From: VRUE01 sp963762205
GTDB lineage: Bacteria > Actinomycetota > Thermoleophilia > Solirubrobacterales > 70-9
DNA length: 64,000 bases
Direction of reading: 5' to 3'
Assembly: GCA_963762205.1 (NCBI GenBank)
Contig: CAVXJZ010000003.1
Coordinates: 783,858 to 847,857, forward strand
Part shown: in pieces, positions 1 through 8,261 of the stretch
Position numbering within the stretch: position 1 is the first letter of the stretch
Layout: the number at the start of each line of letters is the position of its first letter
Translations under genes and position numbers: made by a program
Notes under the pieces: generated by a model
Database searches by the model: none
What the model saw: only the letters and a program-made list of their open reading frames with translations
Told to the model about the DNA's origin: nothing

Positions 1-1690
1 CCAGGTGCAGTCGGAAGTCGACAAGGGGCAGCGTGAGTTCCTCCTTCGCCAGCAGCTGAAAGCGATCCAGGACGAGCTCGGGGAGGGCGACGAGGAGCAG
101 GCCGAAATCAACGAGCTGCGCGAACAGATCGAGGCCGCGGAGCTGCCCGAGCACGCGCGCAAGGCGGCCGACCGCGAGCTCGCGCGGCTGGAGAAACTGC
201 CGCCGGCGGCCGCCGAGCACGGCGTGATCCGCACCTACCTCGAGTGGCTGGTCGAGCTGCCCTGGTCGAAGCTGACCGAGGACAACCTCGACATCGGCCA
301 CGCCCGCGAGGTCCTCGACGCCGACCACTACGACCTCGAGAAGGTCAAGGACCGGATCCTCGAGTACCTGGCGGTGCGCAAGCTGAAGCCGGACAGCCCC
401 GGCCCGATCCTCTGCTTCGTCGGCCCTCCCGGGGTCGGCAAGACCAGCCTGGGGCGCTCGATCGCGAAGGCGCTCGGCCGTGAGTTCGAGCGCATCTCGG
501 TCGGCGGCGTGCGCGACGAGGCGGAGATCCGGGGCCACCGCCGCACCTACATCGGCGCCCTGCCGGGGACGATCGTCCGCGCTCTGCGCGACGCCGGCTC
601 CCGCAACCCGGTGTTCATGATCGACGAGATCGACAAGATGGGGGCCGACTTCCGCGGCGACCCCTCCTCGGCGATGCTCGAGGTCCTCGACCCGGCCCAG
701 AACGACTCCTTCCGCGACCACTACCTGGATCTCGAGTTCGACCTCTCCGAGGTGCTCTTCATCGCCACCGCGAACGTGCTCGACACGGTCCCCGGGCCGC
801 TTCAGGACCGGATGGAGACGATCGAGCTGGCCGGCTACACGCTGGAGGAGAAGCGGCACATCGCGCGCCGCTACCTCGTTCCGCGCCAGATCGAGGCCAA
901 CGGGCTGAAGCCCGCCCAGATCGAGATCGCCGATCCGGCGTTGGTCGCGATCATCGAGGAGTACACGCGCGAGGCGGGCGTGCGCAACCTCGAGCGCCAG
1001 ATCGGCGCCGTCTGCCGCAAAGTCGCCCGCGACGTCGCCGAGGGCAAGGTCGAGGGCAGGGTCAGGGTCTCGGCGAAACGCGCCCGCGAGCTGCTCGGGC
1101 GGCGGCGTTTCTTCGCCGAGCAGCGCCGCCGCACGAAGGACCCCGGGGTGGCCACCGGCCTCGCCTGGACGCCGACCGGCGGCGACGTGCTCTTCATCGA
1201 GGCGACCGCGATGCCGGGCTCCGGCGGCCTGACGATCACCGGCCAGCTCGGCGAGGTGATGAAGGAGTCCGCGCAGGCGGCTCTCTCTTACGTGCGCGGG
1301 CACTGGCAGGAGGTCGCGCCCGAGCTCGAGCAGGACTGGTTCTCCTCGCACGACATCCACATCCACGTGCCCGCCGGCGCCGTCCCCAAGGACGGCCCGT
1401 CGGCCGGGGTCACGATGACCGTCGCCCTCTCCTCGCTCGTCAGCGGGCGCCCGGTGTGCAACGACGTGGCGATGACCGGCGAGGTGACCCTGACCGGCCA
1501 GGTGCTGCCGATAGGGGGGCTGAAGGAGAAGTCCCTGGCGGCCCAGCGGGCCGGGATCAAGCGGGTCCTGGTGCCGGCCCGCAACGAGGGGGACGTCGAC
1601 GAGATCCCCGAGCAAGAGCGCATCGAGCTCGAGTTCGTCTACGTCGACGAGGTCTCCCAGGCGATCGACACGGCCCTCGTCTCGAAGTAG
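1..1690 (+). CDS. lon: ATP-dependent protease Lon (5' end missing)
   Basis: Cytoplasmic AAA+ serine protease that degrades damaged and regulatory proteins. The reading frame runs in from the window edge, so the N-terminal substrate-recognition domain and the start codon are not visible; about 560 residues remain of the usual 770-820. Visible in order: the coiled helical linker (first 130 residues), the AAA+ module with Walker A GPPGVGKT (about residue 140 of the visible part) and Walker B (VFMIDEID), then the Lon protease domain with the catalytic Ser in KDGPSAG (about 466) and the dyad Lys within GGLKEK (about 507). All catalytic signatures are intact. The next gene starts 3 nt after the stop and may be co-transcribed. 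Confidence 0.97.
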   Translation, partial: QVQSEVDKGQREFLLRQQLKAIQDELGEGDEEQAEINELREQIEAAELPEHARKAADRELARLEKLPPAAAEHGVIRTYLEWLVELPWSKLTEDNLDIGHAREVLDADHYDLEKVKDRILEYLAVRKLKPDSPGPILCFVGPPGVGKTSLGRSIAKALGREFERISVGGVRDEAEIRGHRRTYIGALPGTIVRALRDAGSRNPVFMIDEIDKMGADFRGDPSSAMLEVLDPAQNDSFRDHYLDLEFDLSEVLFIATANVLDTVPGPLQDRMETIELAGYTLEEKRHIARRYLVPRQIEANGLKPAQIEIADPALVAIIEEYTREAGVRNLERQIGAVCRKVARDVAEGKVEGRVRVSAKRARELLGRRRFFAEQRRRTKDPGVATGLAWTPTGGDVLFIEATAMPGSGGLTITGQLGEVMKESAQAALSYVRGHWQEVAPELEQDWFSSHDIHIHVPAGAVPKDGPSAGVTMTVALSSLVSGRPVCNDVAMTGEVTLTGQVLPIGGLKEKSLAAQRAGIKRVLVPARNEGDVDEIPEQERIELEFVYVDEVSQAIDTALVSK

Positions 1691-1692
1691 GG

Positions 1693-3231
1693 ATGGAGGC
1701 GGCCGAGGCGCTCGGCAGGGGCGCCGGAAGCACCCGGGGGGCGATCGGGGAGTGGGCGGGCGCCCGCTCCAGGGCCTTCTGGATCGTCGCCGGCCTCTCG
1801 CTGCTCGCCGCCGTCCTCCGCTTCGCGACCCTCGGGGCACAGTCGCTGCACCACGACGAGATCGTCACCGTCGCCCGCATCCTCGGCGGTGGCTTCGGCG
1901 AGGCGATGGAAGCGGTCGGTGACAGCGAGTCGGCGCCGCCGCTCTACTACGCGCTGGCCTGGGGTTGGGTGCAGCTCGCCGGCAGCGGCGAGCTCGGGGT
2001 GCGGGCGCTCTCGGCGATCGCCGGGGTCGCCACCGTGCCCGTCGCCTACCTGCTCGCCGCCGAGCTCCGCGATCGACGCGCGGGGGTCGTGGCGGCGGCG
2101 CTCGTGGCCGTCAACCCGATGCTGCTCTGGTACTCGCAGGAGGCTCGCGCCTACGCGCTCTTCGCGCTGCTCTGCGCGGCCTCCGCCCTCTACTTCGTCC
2201 GCGCTCTCGAGCGCGGCGAGCGGCGCGACCTGACGCTCTGGGGGGCCCTCTCGGCGCTGGCGCTGGCCACCCACTACTTCGCGCTTTTCCCGGTCGCCGT
2301 CGAGGCGGCCTGGCTGCTCGCTCGCCGCGGCCGCGGCGCGGCGAGGGGCCTCTGGATCGTGGCCCTCGCCGGGTTGGCGCTGGCCCCGCTCGCGGCGCAC
2401 CAGATGGCGGCGGGGCACGCCGAGTGGATCGGCCGGCACGCCCTCGGTCACAGGATCTGGGAGAGCGGCGCGACCTTCCTGGTCGGCGAGACCGGGGAGA
2501 TCATCGCCCGCCCCGAGACGCCGCTGCCCGCTCTCGTCCCCTTCGCGCTGGTCCTCGCCGCGCTGCTGCTGGTGGCGGCCCGGGGCTCGCGGGGCGAGCG
2601 CCGGGCAGCCGCCGTCCCGCTGGTCCTCGCCGCGGCGGCGGCGCTGCTGCCGGTGGCGCTGGCGATCGCCTCGCCCGAGAGGGACTACGTCCTCGCGCGC
2701 AATCTTCTGCCCGCGGTCGTGCCGCTCCTGGCGGCGGTCGCGATCGGCACCGCCCTGCGCGGCGCCCGTCGCACCGGCGCCGCGGTCGCCGCCGCCCTGT
2801 TCGCCTACTCACTCGGCTTCAGCGTCTGGGCGAGCGCTTCGCCCGCCCTGCAGCGCCCGGACTGGAGGTCGGTCGCCGCGCGGCTCGGGGAGCCGACCCG
2901 CCCGCGTGCCCTCGTCTCCTGGACGCTGGGCCAGGCGTCCCTGCGCCACTACCTCGGGACGGGCTCCTACCAGGTGGTCCAGTCCGAACGCTACCCGTGG
3001 TACGTGCACGAGGTCGACTTCATCTCGATCGGGAAGGCGCCGCCGCCCCGGCGGGCGCTGAGCCCAGGCTTCCGGCAGGTCGAATATGCCCCGGTCGGCG
3101 ACCTCTACCTGCGCCGCTACGAGCTCCCCGGCCCCGACCTGGCACGGCTGCGGCTGCGCGCCGTGCGTGGCGCCGACCTCGGATTCAACAGCAACGGCGT
3201 CCTCATCGACGGGGTCGGGCCGGGCTGGTAG
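1693..3231 (+). CDS. GT-C fold membrane glycosyltransferase (GT39/ArnT-like)
   Basis: A polytopic membrane protein of 512 residues. After a cytoplasmic N-terminus of about 25 residues there is a first membrane helix, then a loop with an HHDE motif (about residues 53-56). An acidic loop after TM1 is the hallmark of GT-C enzymes, which move sugars from polyprenyl-phosphate donors outside the membrane. About 10 further hydrophobic helices follow, then a soluble C-terminal domain. The ATG lies 3 nt after the lon stop; longer in-frame versions would overlap lon and are rejected. Donor and acceptor cannot be read from sequence. A second membrane protein of similar type lies at 47533-49798. Confidence 0.75.
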   Translation: MEAAEALGRGAGSTRGAIGEWAGARSRAFWIVAGLSLLAAVLRFATLGAQSLHHDEIVTVARILGGGFGEAMEAVGDSESAPPLYYALAWGWVQLAGSGELGVRALSAIAGVATVPVAYLLAAELRDRRAGVVAAALVAVNPMLLWYSQEARAYALFALLCAASALYFVRALERGERRDLTLWGALSALALATHYFALFPVAVEAAWLLARRGRGAARGLWIVALAGLALAPLAAHQMAAGHAEWIGRHALGHRIWESGATFLVGETGEIIARPETPLPALVPFALVLAALLLVAARGSRGERRAAAVPLVLAAAAALLPVALAIASPERDYVLARNLLPAVVPLLAAVAIGTALRGARRTGAAVAAALFAYSLGFSVWASASPALQRPDWRSVAARLGEPTRPRALVSWTLGQASLRHYLGTGSYQVVQSERYPWYVHEVDFISIGKAPPPRRALSPGFRQVEYAPVGDLYLRRYELPGPDLARLRLRAVRGADLGFNSNGVLIDGVGPGW

Positions 3232-3294
3232 AGGGCCCCTTGGCCTCCTGGCGGCTATCCTGAGCGGACAACCCCAGATCCACCGAGGAGAGGC

Positions 3295-3738
3295 ATGGCG
3301 AAGACATCGAAGGCGAACATGACGGCAGACCGCGCCGCCGACATCTACTCGACCGCGCGCGAGAACCCCTACGTGCAGCGCCTGATCGAGGACGAAGAGC
3401 TGCGCGACAACCTTCGCAACGCGTTCGAATCGGCGCGTGAGGCCTTCGGCCGTGCCACCGGCAACGGCAAGGGACCGGTCAAGGCCGTGACCAGCGACCG
3501 CAAGGTCCAGAAGGACCTGCGCGACGCCGCCGAGAGCCTGCGCGACGCCTCCGAGCAGCTGCGGGCCCCGAAGAGGCGCAAGAAGAGCAGGCTCGGCCGG
3601 ATCCTCCTGCTGGCGATAGTCGGGGCCGTGGTCGCGATCGCCGTCAGCGAGGACGCCCGCAAGACCGTTCTCGACGCCCTCTTCGGAGCCGAAGAGGAGT
3701 TCGAGTACACCAGCAACACGAGCATCAACGGGGCGTAG
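3295..3738 (+). CDS. Small single-pass membrane protein
   Basis: Protein of 147 residues with no family I recognise. The N-terminal 95 residues are charged and helical, with repeated Arg/Asp/Glu spacing (YSTARENPYVQRLIEDEELR, then DAAESLRDASEQLRAPKRRK). One hydrophobic segment follows at about 100-117 (ILLLAIVGAVVAIAVS), then an acidic tail. The start is supported by a good Shine-Dalgarno (GAGGAGAG, 4 nt before ATG), and a TATCCT -10-like box lies at 3256-3261. A positive stretch (KRRKKSR) just before the helix predicts a cytoplasmic N-terminus. Six nucleotides separate it from the TetR gene, so the two are probably one transcript. Confidence 0.7.
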   Translation: MAKTSKANMTADRAADIYSTARENPYVQRLIEDEELRDNLRNAFESAREAFGRATGNGKGPVKAVTSDRKVQKDLRDAAESLRDASEQLRAPKRRKKSRLGRILLLAIVGAVVAIAVSEDARKTVLDALFGAEEEFEYTSNTSINGA

Positions 3739-3744
3739 GCGTAG

Positions 3745-4353
3745 TTGGAGGCGGCCACCAAAGAGCGTGAGCTGAGCGGCGAGAAGGCGCAGCGCATCGT
3801 CGACGCGATGCGCGAGAGCGTCGCCAAGCGCGGCGCCGCCGGCTCCACCTTCGAGCAGGTCGCCGCCGAGGCGGGGGTCAGCCGCGGCCTGCTGCACTAC
3901 TACTTCGGGACCAAGGAGCGGCTGCTGGTCGAGGTGGTCCGCCGCGACGCCGAGCTCCGGGTCGCCCGCCTCGACGAGGCCCTGGCGAAGGCGGAGACCG
4001 TCGACGACGTCCTCGACGTGCTGGTCTCGAGCCTCACCGACCTGATCGACAACGAGCCCGGCTTCTTCCTCCTCCTCTACGAGCTGTTCAGCGCCGGGCG
4101 CCAGAACCCCGACATCCAGCGCGAGGTCGGCCAGCTCTTCGACCGCACCCGGACGCACGTCGCCGAGGTGCTCGAAGCGAAGGAGCGCGAGGGGGTGATC
4201 AGCCTCCGCCACGACGCCGAGGCGATCGTCTGCTTCCTCTTCGCCGTCGGCGACGGCTTCGCCCTGCAGGCCCTCTCCGAGCCCGGCCGCGACCTCGACG
4301 CCGCCCTCGCGGTCGGCACCGACTCGGCCCGCTTCCTACTCGTCTCCGAGTAG
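3745..4353 (+). CDS. TetR/AcrR family transcriptional repressor
   Basis: Protein of 202 residues with a TTG start. The N-terminal TetR DNA-binding domain is clear: helix-turn-helix around residues 33-57 (FEQVAAEAGVSRGLLHYYFG) followed by the usual KERLL helix. The C-terminal half is the all-helical ligand and dimer domain, and its ligand is unknown. It lies directly upstream of the MMPL exporter gene, separated from it by a bidirectional terminator-like hairpin, which is a common arrangement for a repressor and its target. A palindrome TGGCTG-N2-CAGCCA occurs before the exporter ATG and again before the R2-SCP2 gene at 9551. I infer it may be this protein's operator. Confidence 0.88.
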   Translation: MEAATKERELSGEKAQRIVDAMRESVAKRGAAGSTFEQVAAEAGVSRGLLHYYFGTKERLLVEVVRRDAELRVARLDEALAKAETVDDVLDVLVSSLTDLIDNEPGFFLLLYELFSAGRQNPDIQREVGQLFDRTRTHVAEVLEAKEREGVISLRHDAEAIVCFLFAVGDGFALQALSEPGRDLDAALAVGTDSARFLLVSE

Positions 4354-4374
4354 AGCCCCGGGCCGGCCCTCGAC

Positions 4375-4404
4375 GTTTTTTCTCCGCCAGGCCGGAGAAA
4401 AAAC
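4375..4404. terminator. Bidirectional intrinsic terminator-like hairpin
   Basis: Perfect 12-bp inverted repeat (4375-4386 and 4393-4404) with a 6-nt loop. The arm on each strand ends in a run of six T, so either direction gives a GC stem followed by U residues. Placed 21 nt after the TetR stop, it would insulate that gene from the MMPL gene. Confidence 0.75.
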
Positions 4405-4475
4405 ATCGAGCGCCGTCGATTGCGAACGGATAGGCGTGACCGTCCTCACAGACAGGGGGCGGCTTCGGGGTAAAA

Positions 4476-4490
4476 CTGGCTGCCCAGCCA
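4476..4490. promoter_or_regulatory. Palindromic operator candidate before MMPL gene
   Basis: TGGCTG-CC-CAGCCA (4477-4490), preceded by C, directly abuts the ATG of the MMPL gene. The same 15-nt sequence occurs in reverse complement at 9602-9617 upstream of the R2-SCP2 gene. Two-fold symmetry of about 14-16 bp is typical of TetR-family sites. The regulator assignment is inferred from proximity. Confidence 0.5.
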
Positions 4491-6782
4491 ATGCGCGACC
4501 GGATGATCCAGCTCTCGGGGTTCCTCGGACGTCACCGACGTTGGGTATTGGCGGCCTGGGCCGCGATCCTTCTGGCCGCGCTGCCGATCGCCGCCCATCA
4601 GACCGACCACCTGACCGGCGGCGGCTTCGACGTTCCCGGCAGCCAGTCGAAGGCGGTCAGCGAAGCCGTGCAGGACGAGTTCGGCGGCCGCACCGACGGG
4701 ATCGCCGTCGTGCTCGAGGCCGAGAGGGGCGCGGGCGACGCCTCCCGGGCGGACGCGGTGGAGCGTGTGCGGGCCGCGGTCGCCGGCATCGACGGGGTCT
4801 TCCTGCCGCCCGCCGCCGCCCGCCGCGCCGAGCTGCAGCTGCGGCGGACCGGCAGCGCCCTCGCGCCCCTGCGCAGCGACCAGAGCGGCGACGAGCTGAT
4901 CGACTCGGCGGTCGACCTGCGCTCCGACCTCCACCCGGGCAGCGCCAGCGGCGGAGTGACGGCGTATCTGGCGGGTCAGCCGACGATCTGGGCCGGGATG
5001 CAGGAGCTCTCCAAGGAGGACCTGGCCAAGGCCGAGTCCGGCGGCTTCCCGATCGTCGCCCTGATCCTGCTCGTCGTCTTCGGCTCGCTCGCCGCCGCCG
5101 CCCTGCCGCTGGCGCTGGGCTTCGTCAGCGTGATCGTCACCGGCGCGCTGATCTACCTGATCTCGCTGGAGATGTCGACCTCGGTCTTCGTCACCAACAT
5201 GGCCTCGATGATCGGCATCGGGGTGGCGATCGACTACTCGCTCTTCATCCTCGCCCGCTACCGGGAGGAAAGGAGGGCGGGGCACGAGCCCGACGACGCC
5301 CGCGCCCAGGCCCTGGCCACCTCCGGGCTCGCCGTCACCTTCTCCGGGCTCGCGGTGATCATCTCGCTCGCCGGCCTCTGGATGGTCGACAACCAGGCCC
5401 TGCGCTCGATGGCGCTCGGCGCGATGACCGTCGTCGCCGTCTCGATCCTCACCGCGACCACGCTGCTGCCCGCGCTGATCGCCCTGCTCGGCGACCGCCT
5501 CATGCCGGGCGGCCTCGTCGCCCGCGCCCTGCGCTGGGCAAGGCGCCCCTTCCGGCGCCGCCCCGCCGAGGGTTCGCGCGCCGCCGAGGGGACGGGCGCC
5601 ACGCCCGGACGCGGAAGCGAGGGCCAGTCCATCCTTGCCTCCTCTGGGCCGAGCGAGAGCAGAGGACGTGGCGGTGGTTTCTGGGAGCGTTGGTCGCGGG
5701 CGGTCATGGCCCATCCGTGGACGGCCGTGATCGGCGTCGGGGCGGTGCTGCTGTTCCTGGCGGTCCCCCTGCTCTCGATCGAGACCGGCACCGAAGCCCT
5801 CAGCCAGTTCCCCAAGGGCAGCGACGTGCGGGTCGGCAACGAAATCGCGGAGCGGCAGGCCGGCGGCGGCGCCGACCCGGTCCAGATCGTCGCGGCCTTC
5901 GGCGCGGCCCCCGACCGCGTCCGGGTCGCGGCCTTCGAGCGGCGGCTGCGCGACACTGCCGGAGTCGCCGCGGTCGCGCCCCCGGCCTACGCCGGCGACA
6001 GAGTCCTCTTCCAGGCGACGCCGAGTGCCCCGAGCGAGTCCGACGCGGCGATCGCCCTCGTCGACCGGCTTCGCGACACGATCGTGCCCGGCTCGTCCCT
6101 GAGCCGGGTCGCCACGGTCAGCGTCGGCGGCGAAACCGCCCGCGGCCACGATGTCCGCACCCAGATCGGCGGCTCGATGTGGAAGATCGTCCTCTTCGTC
6201 CTCGGCCTCAGCTTCCTGGTCCTGATGGTGATGCTGCGCTCGCTGCTGCTGCCGCTGAAGGCCGTGTTGATGAACCTGCTCTCGATCGGCGCGGCGTTCG
6301 GGGTCCTCGTCGCGATCTTCCAGTGGGGCTGGCTCGACGGCCTGCTCGGCTTCGAAAGCCTCGGCGCCCTCGACACGATCAACGTGCCGCTGATCTTCGC
6401 CGTCGTCTTCGGGCTCTCGATGGACTACGAGGTCTTCCTGATGTCGCGGATCCGCGAGCGCTACCTGGCCCACGGCGACAACGAGAGGGCCGTCGCCGAG
6501 GGTCTCTCCTCCAGTGCCCGCACGATCTCCTCGGCGGCGCTGATCATGACCTCCGTCTTCGCCGTCTTCGTCCTCACCGGCGTGCCCTCGATCAAGGAGC
6601 TCGGGCTGGGCTGCGCGGTCGCGATCGCCCTCGACGCGACGCTCGTGCGGTTGATCCTCGTGCCGGCGGCGATGAAGCTGCTCGGCGACTGGAACTGGTG
6701 GATGCCCTCCTGGCTGGACCGGATGCTGCCGAACCTCAGCTTCGAGGACCGGCGGCGCGGGCCCGAGCCCGCCAAGGCCTGA
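4491..6782 (+). CDS. MMPL/RND-family membrane transporter
   Basis: Protein of 763 residues built as two similar halves, each with one membrane helix, a large extracytoplasmic loop and a bundle of about five helices. This is the MmpL/RND plan used to export lipids, siderophores or drugs with the proton gradient. The first loop has the family motif region after TM1 (DHLTGGGFDVPGSQSKA). The transmembrane cores carry conserved Asp/Tyr motifs: GVAIDYSLFILARYREE in the first half and GLSMDYEVFLMSRIRE in the second, the likely proton-relay sites. A cytoplasmic linker of about 60 residues, rich in Arg and Gly, joins the halves. It is probably controlled by the TetR gene upstream. Cargo is unknown; nearby lipid genes make a lipid plausible. 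Confidence 0.92.
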   Translation: MRDRMIQLSGFLGRHRRWVLAAWAAILLAALPIAAHQTDHLTGGGFDVPGSQSKAVSEAVQDEFGGRTDGIAVVLEAERGAGDASRADAVERVRAAVAGIDGVFLPPAAARRAELQLRRTGSALAPLRSDQSGDELIDSAVDLRSDLHPGSASGGVTAYLAGQPTIWAGMQELSKEDLAKAESGGFPIVALILLVVFGSLAAAALPLALGFVSVIVTGALIYLISLEMSTSVFVTNMASMIGIGVAIDYSLFILARYREERRAGHEPDDARAQALATSGLAVTFSGLAVIISLAGLWMVDNQALRSMALGAMTVVAVSILTATTLLPALIALLGDRLMPGGLVARALRWARRPFRRRPAEGSRAAEGTGATPGRGSEGQSILASSGPSESRGRGGGFWERWSRAVMAHPWTAVIGVGAVLLFLAVPLLSIETGTEALSQFPKGSDVRVGNEIAERQAGGGADPVQIVAAFGAAPDRVRVAAFERRLRDTAGVAAVAPPAYAGDRVLFQATPSAPSESDAAIALVDRLRDTIVPGSSLSRVATVSVGGETARGHDVRTQIGGSMWKIVLFVLGLSFLVLMVMLRSLLLPLKAVLMNLLSIGAAFGVLVAIFQWGWLDGLLGFESLGALDTINVPLIFAVVFGLSMDYEVFLMSRIRERYLAHGDNERAVAEGLSSSARTISSAALIMTSVFAVFVLTGVPSIKELGLGCAVAIALDATLVRLILVPAAMKLLGDWNWWMPSWLDRMLPNLSFEDRRRGPEPAKA

Positions 6783-6808
6783 GCCGGCGCCGCAGCGGCG
6801 CGGCGACG

Positions 6809-6814
6809 TAGGAT
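6809..6814 (+). promoter_or_regulatory. -10 box TAGGAT of the amidase gene
   Basis: TAGGAT overlaps the first possible ATG (6813) and sits 7 nt before an in-frame GTG (6822). This is the spacing seen before many genes here and fits a leaderless message starting at the GTG. Confidence 0.4.
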
Positions 6815-6821
6815 GGGCGAG

Positions 6822-8258
6822 GTGGCCAGCCAGACGCAGACCCACGTCGACCCGGACGAGGCGGTTGCCTTCGCCGGCGCCGCCCGCCAGGCGGAGATGA
6901 TCCGGGCCGGAGATATCTCGCCCACCGAGCTGGTCCACATGCACCTGGTCCGGATCGAGCGGCACGACCCCGACCTGAACGCCTTCCGCAAGGTCTTCGC
7001 CGAGCGGGCGCTGCTCGAGGCCGAGCAGGCCGAGGCGCGCCTGAAGGCGGGCGAGGAGCGGCCGCTGCTCGGCGTGCCCGTCGCGATCAAGGACGAAGTC
7101 GACGTCGCCGGCGAGGTGAAGACGCTCGGCACGGACGGCTTCAGCGTCCCGGCGAAAGAGGACTCGGAGATGGTGCGGCGCCTGCGCGAGGCGGGCGCGA
7201 TCCTGATCGGGCTGACCCTGGCGCCGGAGATGTTGATCTGCGGCTTCACCGAGTCGGCGACCTACGGGGTGACCCGCAATCCGTGGAACCCGCAGCGAAC
7301 GCCCGGCGGCTCCAGTGGAGGCTCGGCCGCCGCCGTGGCGGCCGGGCTCGCGCCGATCGCCTCTGGCGGCGACGGAGCCGGATCGATCCGCATCCCCGCC
7401 TCCTCCTGCGGGCTCTTCGGGCTGAAGCCGTCACGGGGCCGGATCTCCCTCGCGCCCTACCTCGAAGACTGGCACGGCCTGGCGGTGCTCGGCTGCCTGA
7501 GCCGCACCGTGCTCGACACCGCGCTCTGGCTCGACGTCACCGCCGGCGGCTCGAAGGAGCCCGAGGCCCCGCCGCCGCCGGAGCGCCCCTTCGTCGAGTC
7601 GGCGAAGGCGGCTCCCGGCAGGCTCCGGGTCGCCTGGTCGACCGCGGCCCCGCGCGCGGCCGCTCCCCCGACGGTCTCCGAGGAGGTCAAGCGGGCGGTC
7701 GCCGAGGCCGCCGAGCTGCTCGGCTCCCTCGGCCACGAGGTCTCCCGCAAGGACCCCGACTGGGGCCTGGTCGGCAACAACATCACCGCCCGCTTCCTGC
7801 GTGGGGTCTCCGACTCCGTCGGCACCGTCGAACACCCGGAGCGGCTCGAACGGCGGACCCGGGGCTTCGGCAGGCTCGGCGCGATCCTCCCCGACGGCCT
7901 CTACGAGCGGGCGATGAAGGGCCGGGCCGAGGACATCGCTCGCATCAACTCGATCTTCGACGACCACGACGTCCTCGTCACCCCGGTGATGGGGGGCACC
8001 GCTCTGCCGGTGCGGCGCTGGGAGGGGCAGGGCGCGATTCGCACCGTGCTCGGGATGAGCCGCTTCTACCCCTACTGCGTTCCCTGGAACCACCTCGGCA
8101 ACCCGGCGATGGCGGTGCCGTTCGGCTTCGGCGCAGACGGGCTGCCGCTCTCCGTGCAGGTCATCGGCCGCCCCGGCGACGAGGCGACCCTGCTGTCCCT
8201 CGCCGCCCAGATCGAGGCCGAGCGGCCCTGGGCGGACAAGGTCCCCTCGCTTGCCTAG
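6822..8258 (+). CDS. Amidase (amidase signature family)
   Basis: Cytoplasmic serine amidase that hydrolyses carboxamides; the natural substrate is unknown. The signature-family triad is visible: Lys in PVAIKDEVDV, the cis-Ser in the glycine/serine-rich PGGSSGGSAAAV stretch, and the nucleophile Ser in GGDGAGSIRIPA. Length (478 residues) is normal. Family members include GatA, but there are no gatB or gatC neighbours and the C-terminal half looks like a stand-alone amidase. I chose GTG 6822 over the ATG three codons earlier because the ATG lies inside a TAGGAT -10 box; the difference is only three residues. It follows the MMPL gene by about 40 nt but has its own promoter. Confidence 0.9.
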   Translation: MASQTQTHVDPDEAVAFAGAARQAEMIRAGDISPTELVHMHLVRIERHDPDLNAFRKVFAERALLEAEQAEARLKAGEERPLLGVPVAIKDEVDVAGEVKTLGTDGFSVPAKEDSEMVRRLREAGAILIGLTLAPEMLICGFTESATYGVTRNPWNPQRTPGGSSGGSAAAVAAGLAPIASGGDGAGSIRIPASSCGLFGLKPSRGRISLAPYLEDWHGLAVLGCLSRTVLDTALWLDVTAGGSKEPEAPPPPERPFVESAKAAPGRLRVAWSTAAPRAAAPPTVSEEVKRAVAEAAELLGSLGHEVSRKDPDWGLVGNNITARFLRGVSDSVGTVEHPERLERRTRGFGRLGAILPDGLYERAMKGRAEDIARINSIFDDHDVLVTPVMGGTALPVRRWEGQGAIRTVLGMSRFYPYCVPWNHLGNPAMAVPFGFGADGLPLSVQVIGRPGDEATLLSLAAQIEAERPWADKVPSLA

Positions 8259-8261
8259 CCG

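Noticed and set aside
4446..6965. Long antisense open frame (about 840 codons) opposite the MMPL gene
   Set aside because: It is rich in Arg, Gly, Asp and Pro with no family motifs, and is a by-product of third-position GC. The sense strand encodes a clear MMPL protein.
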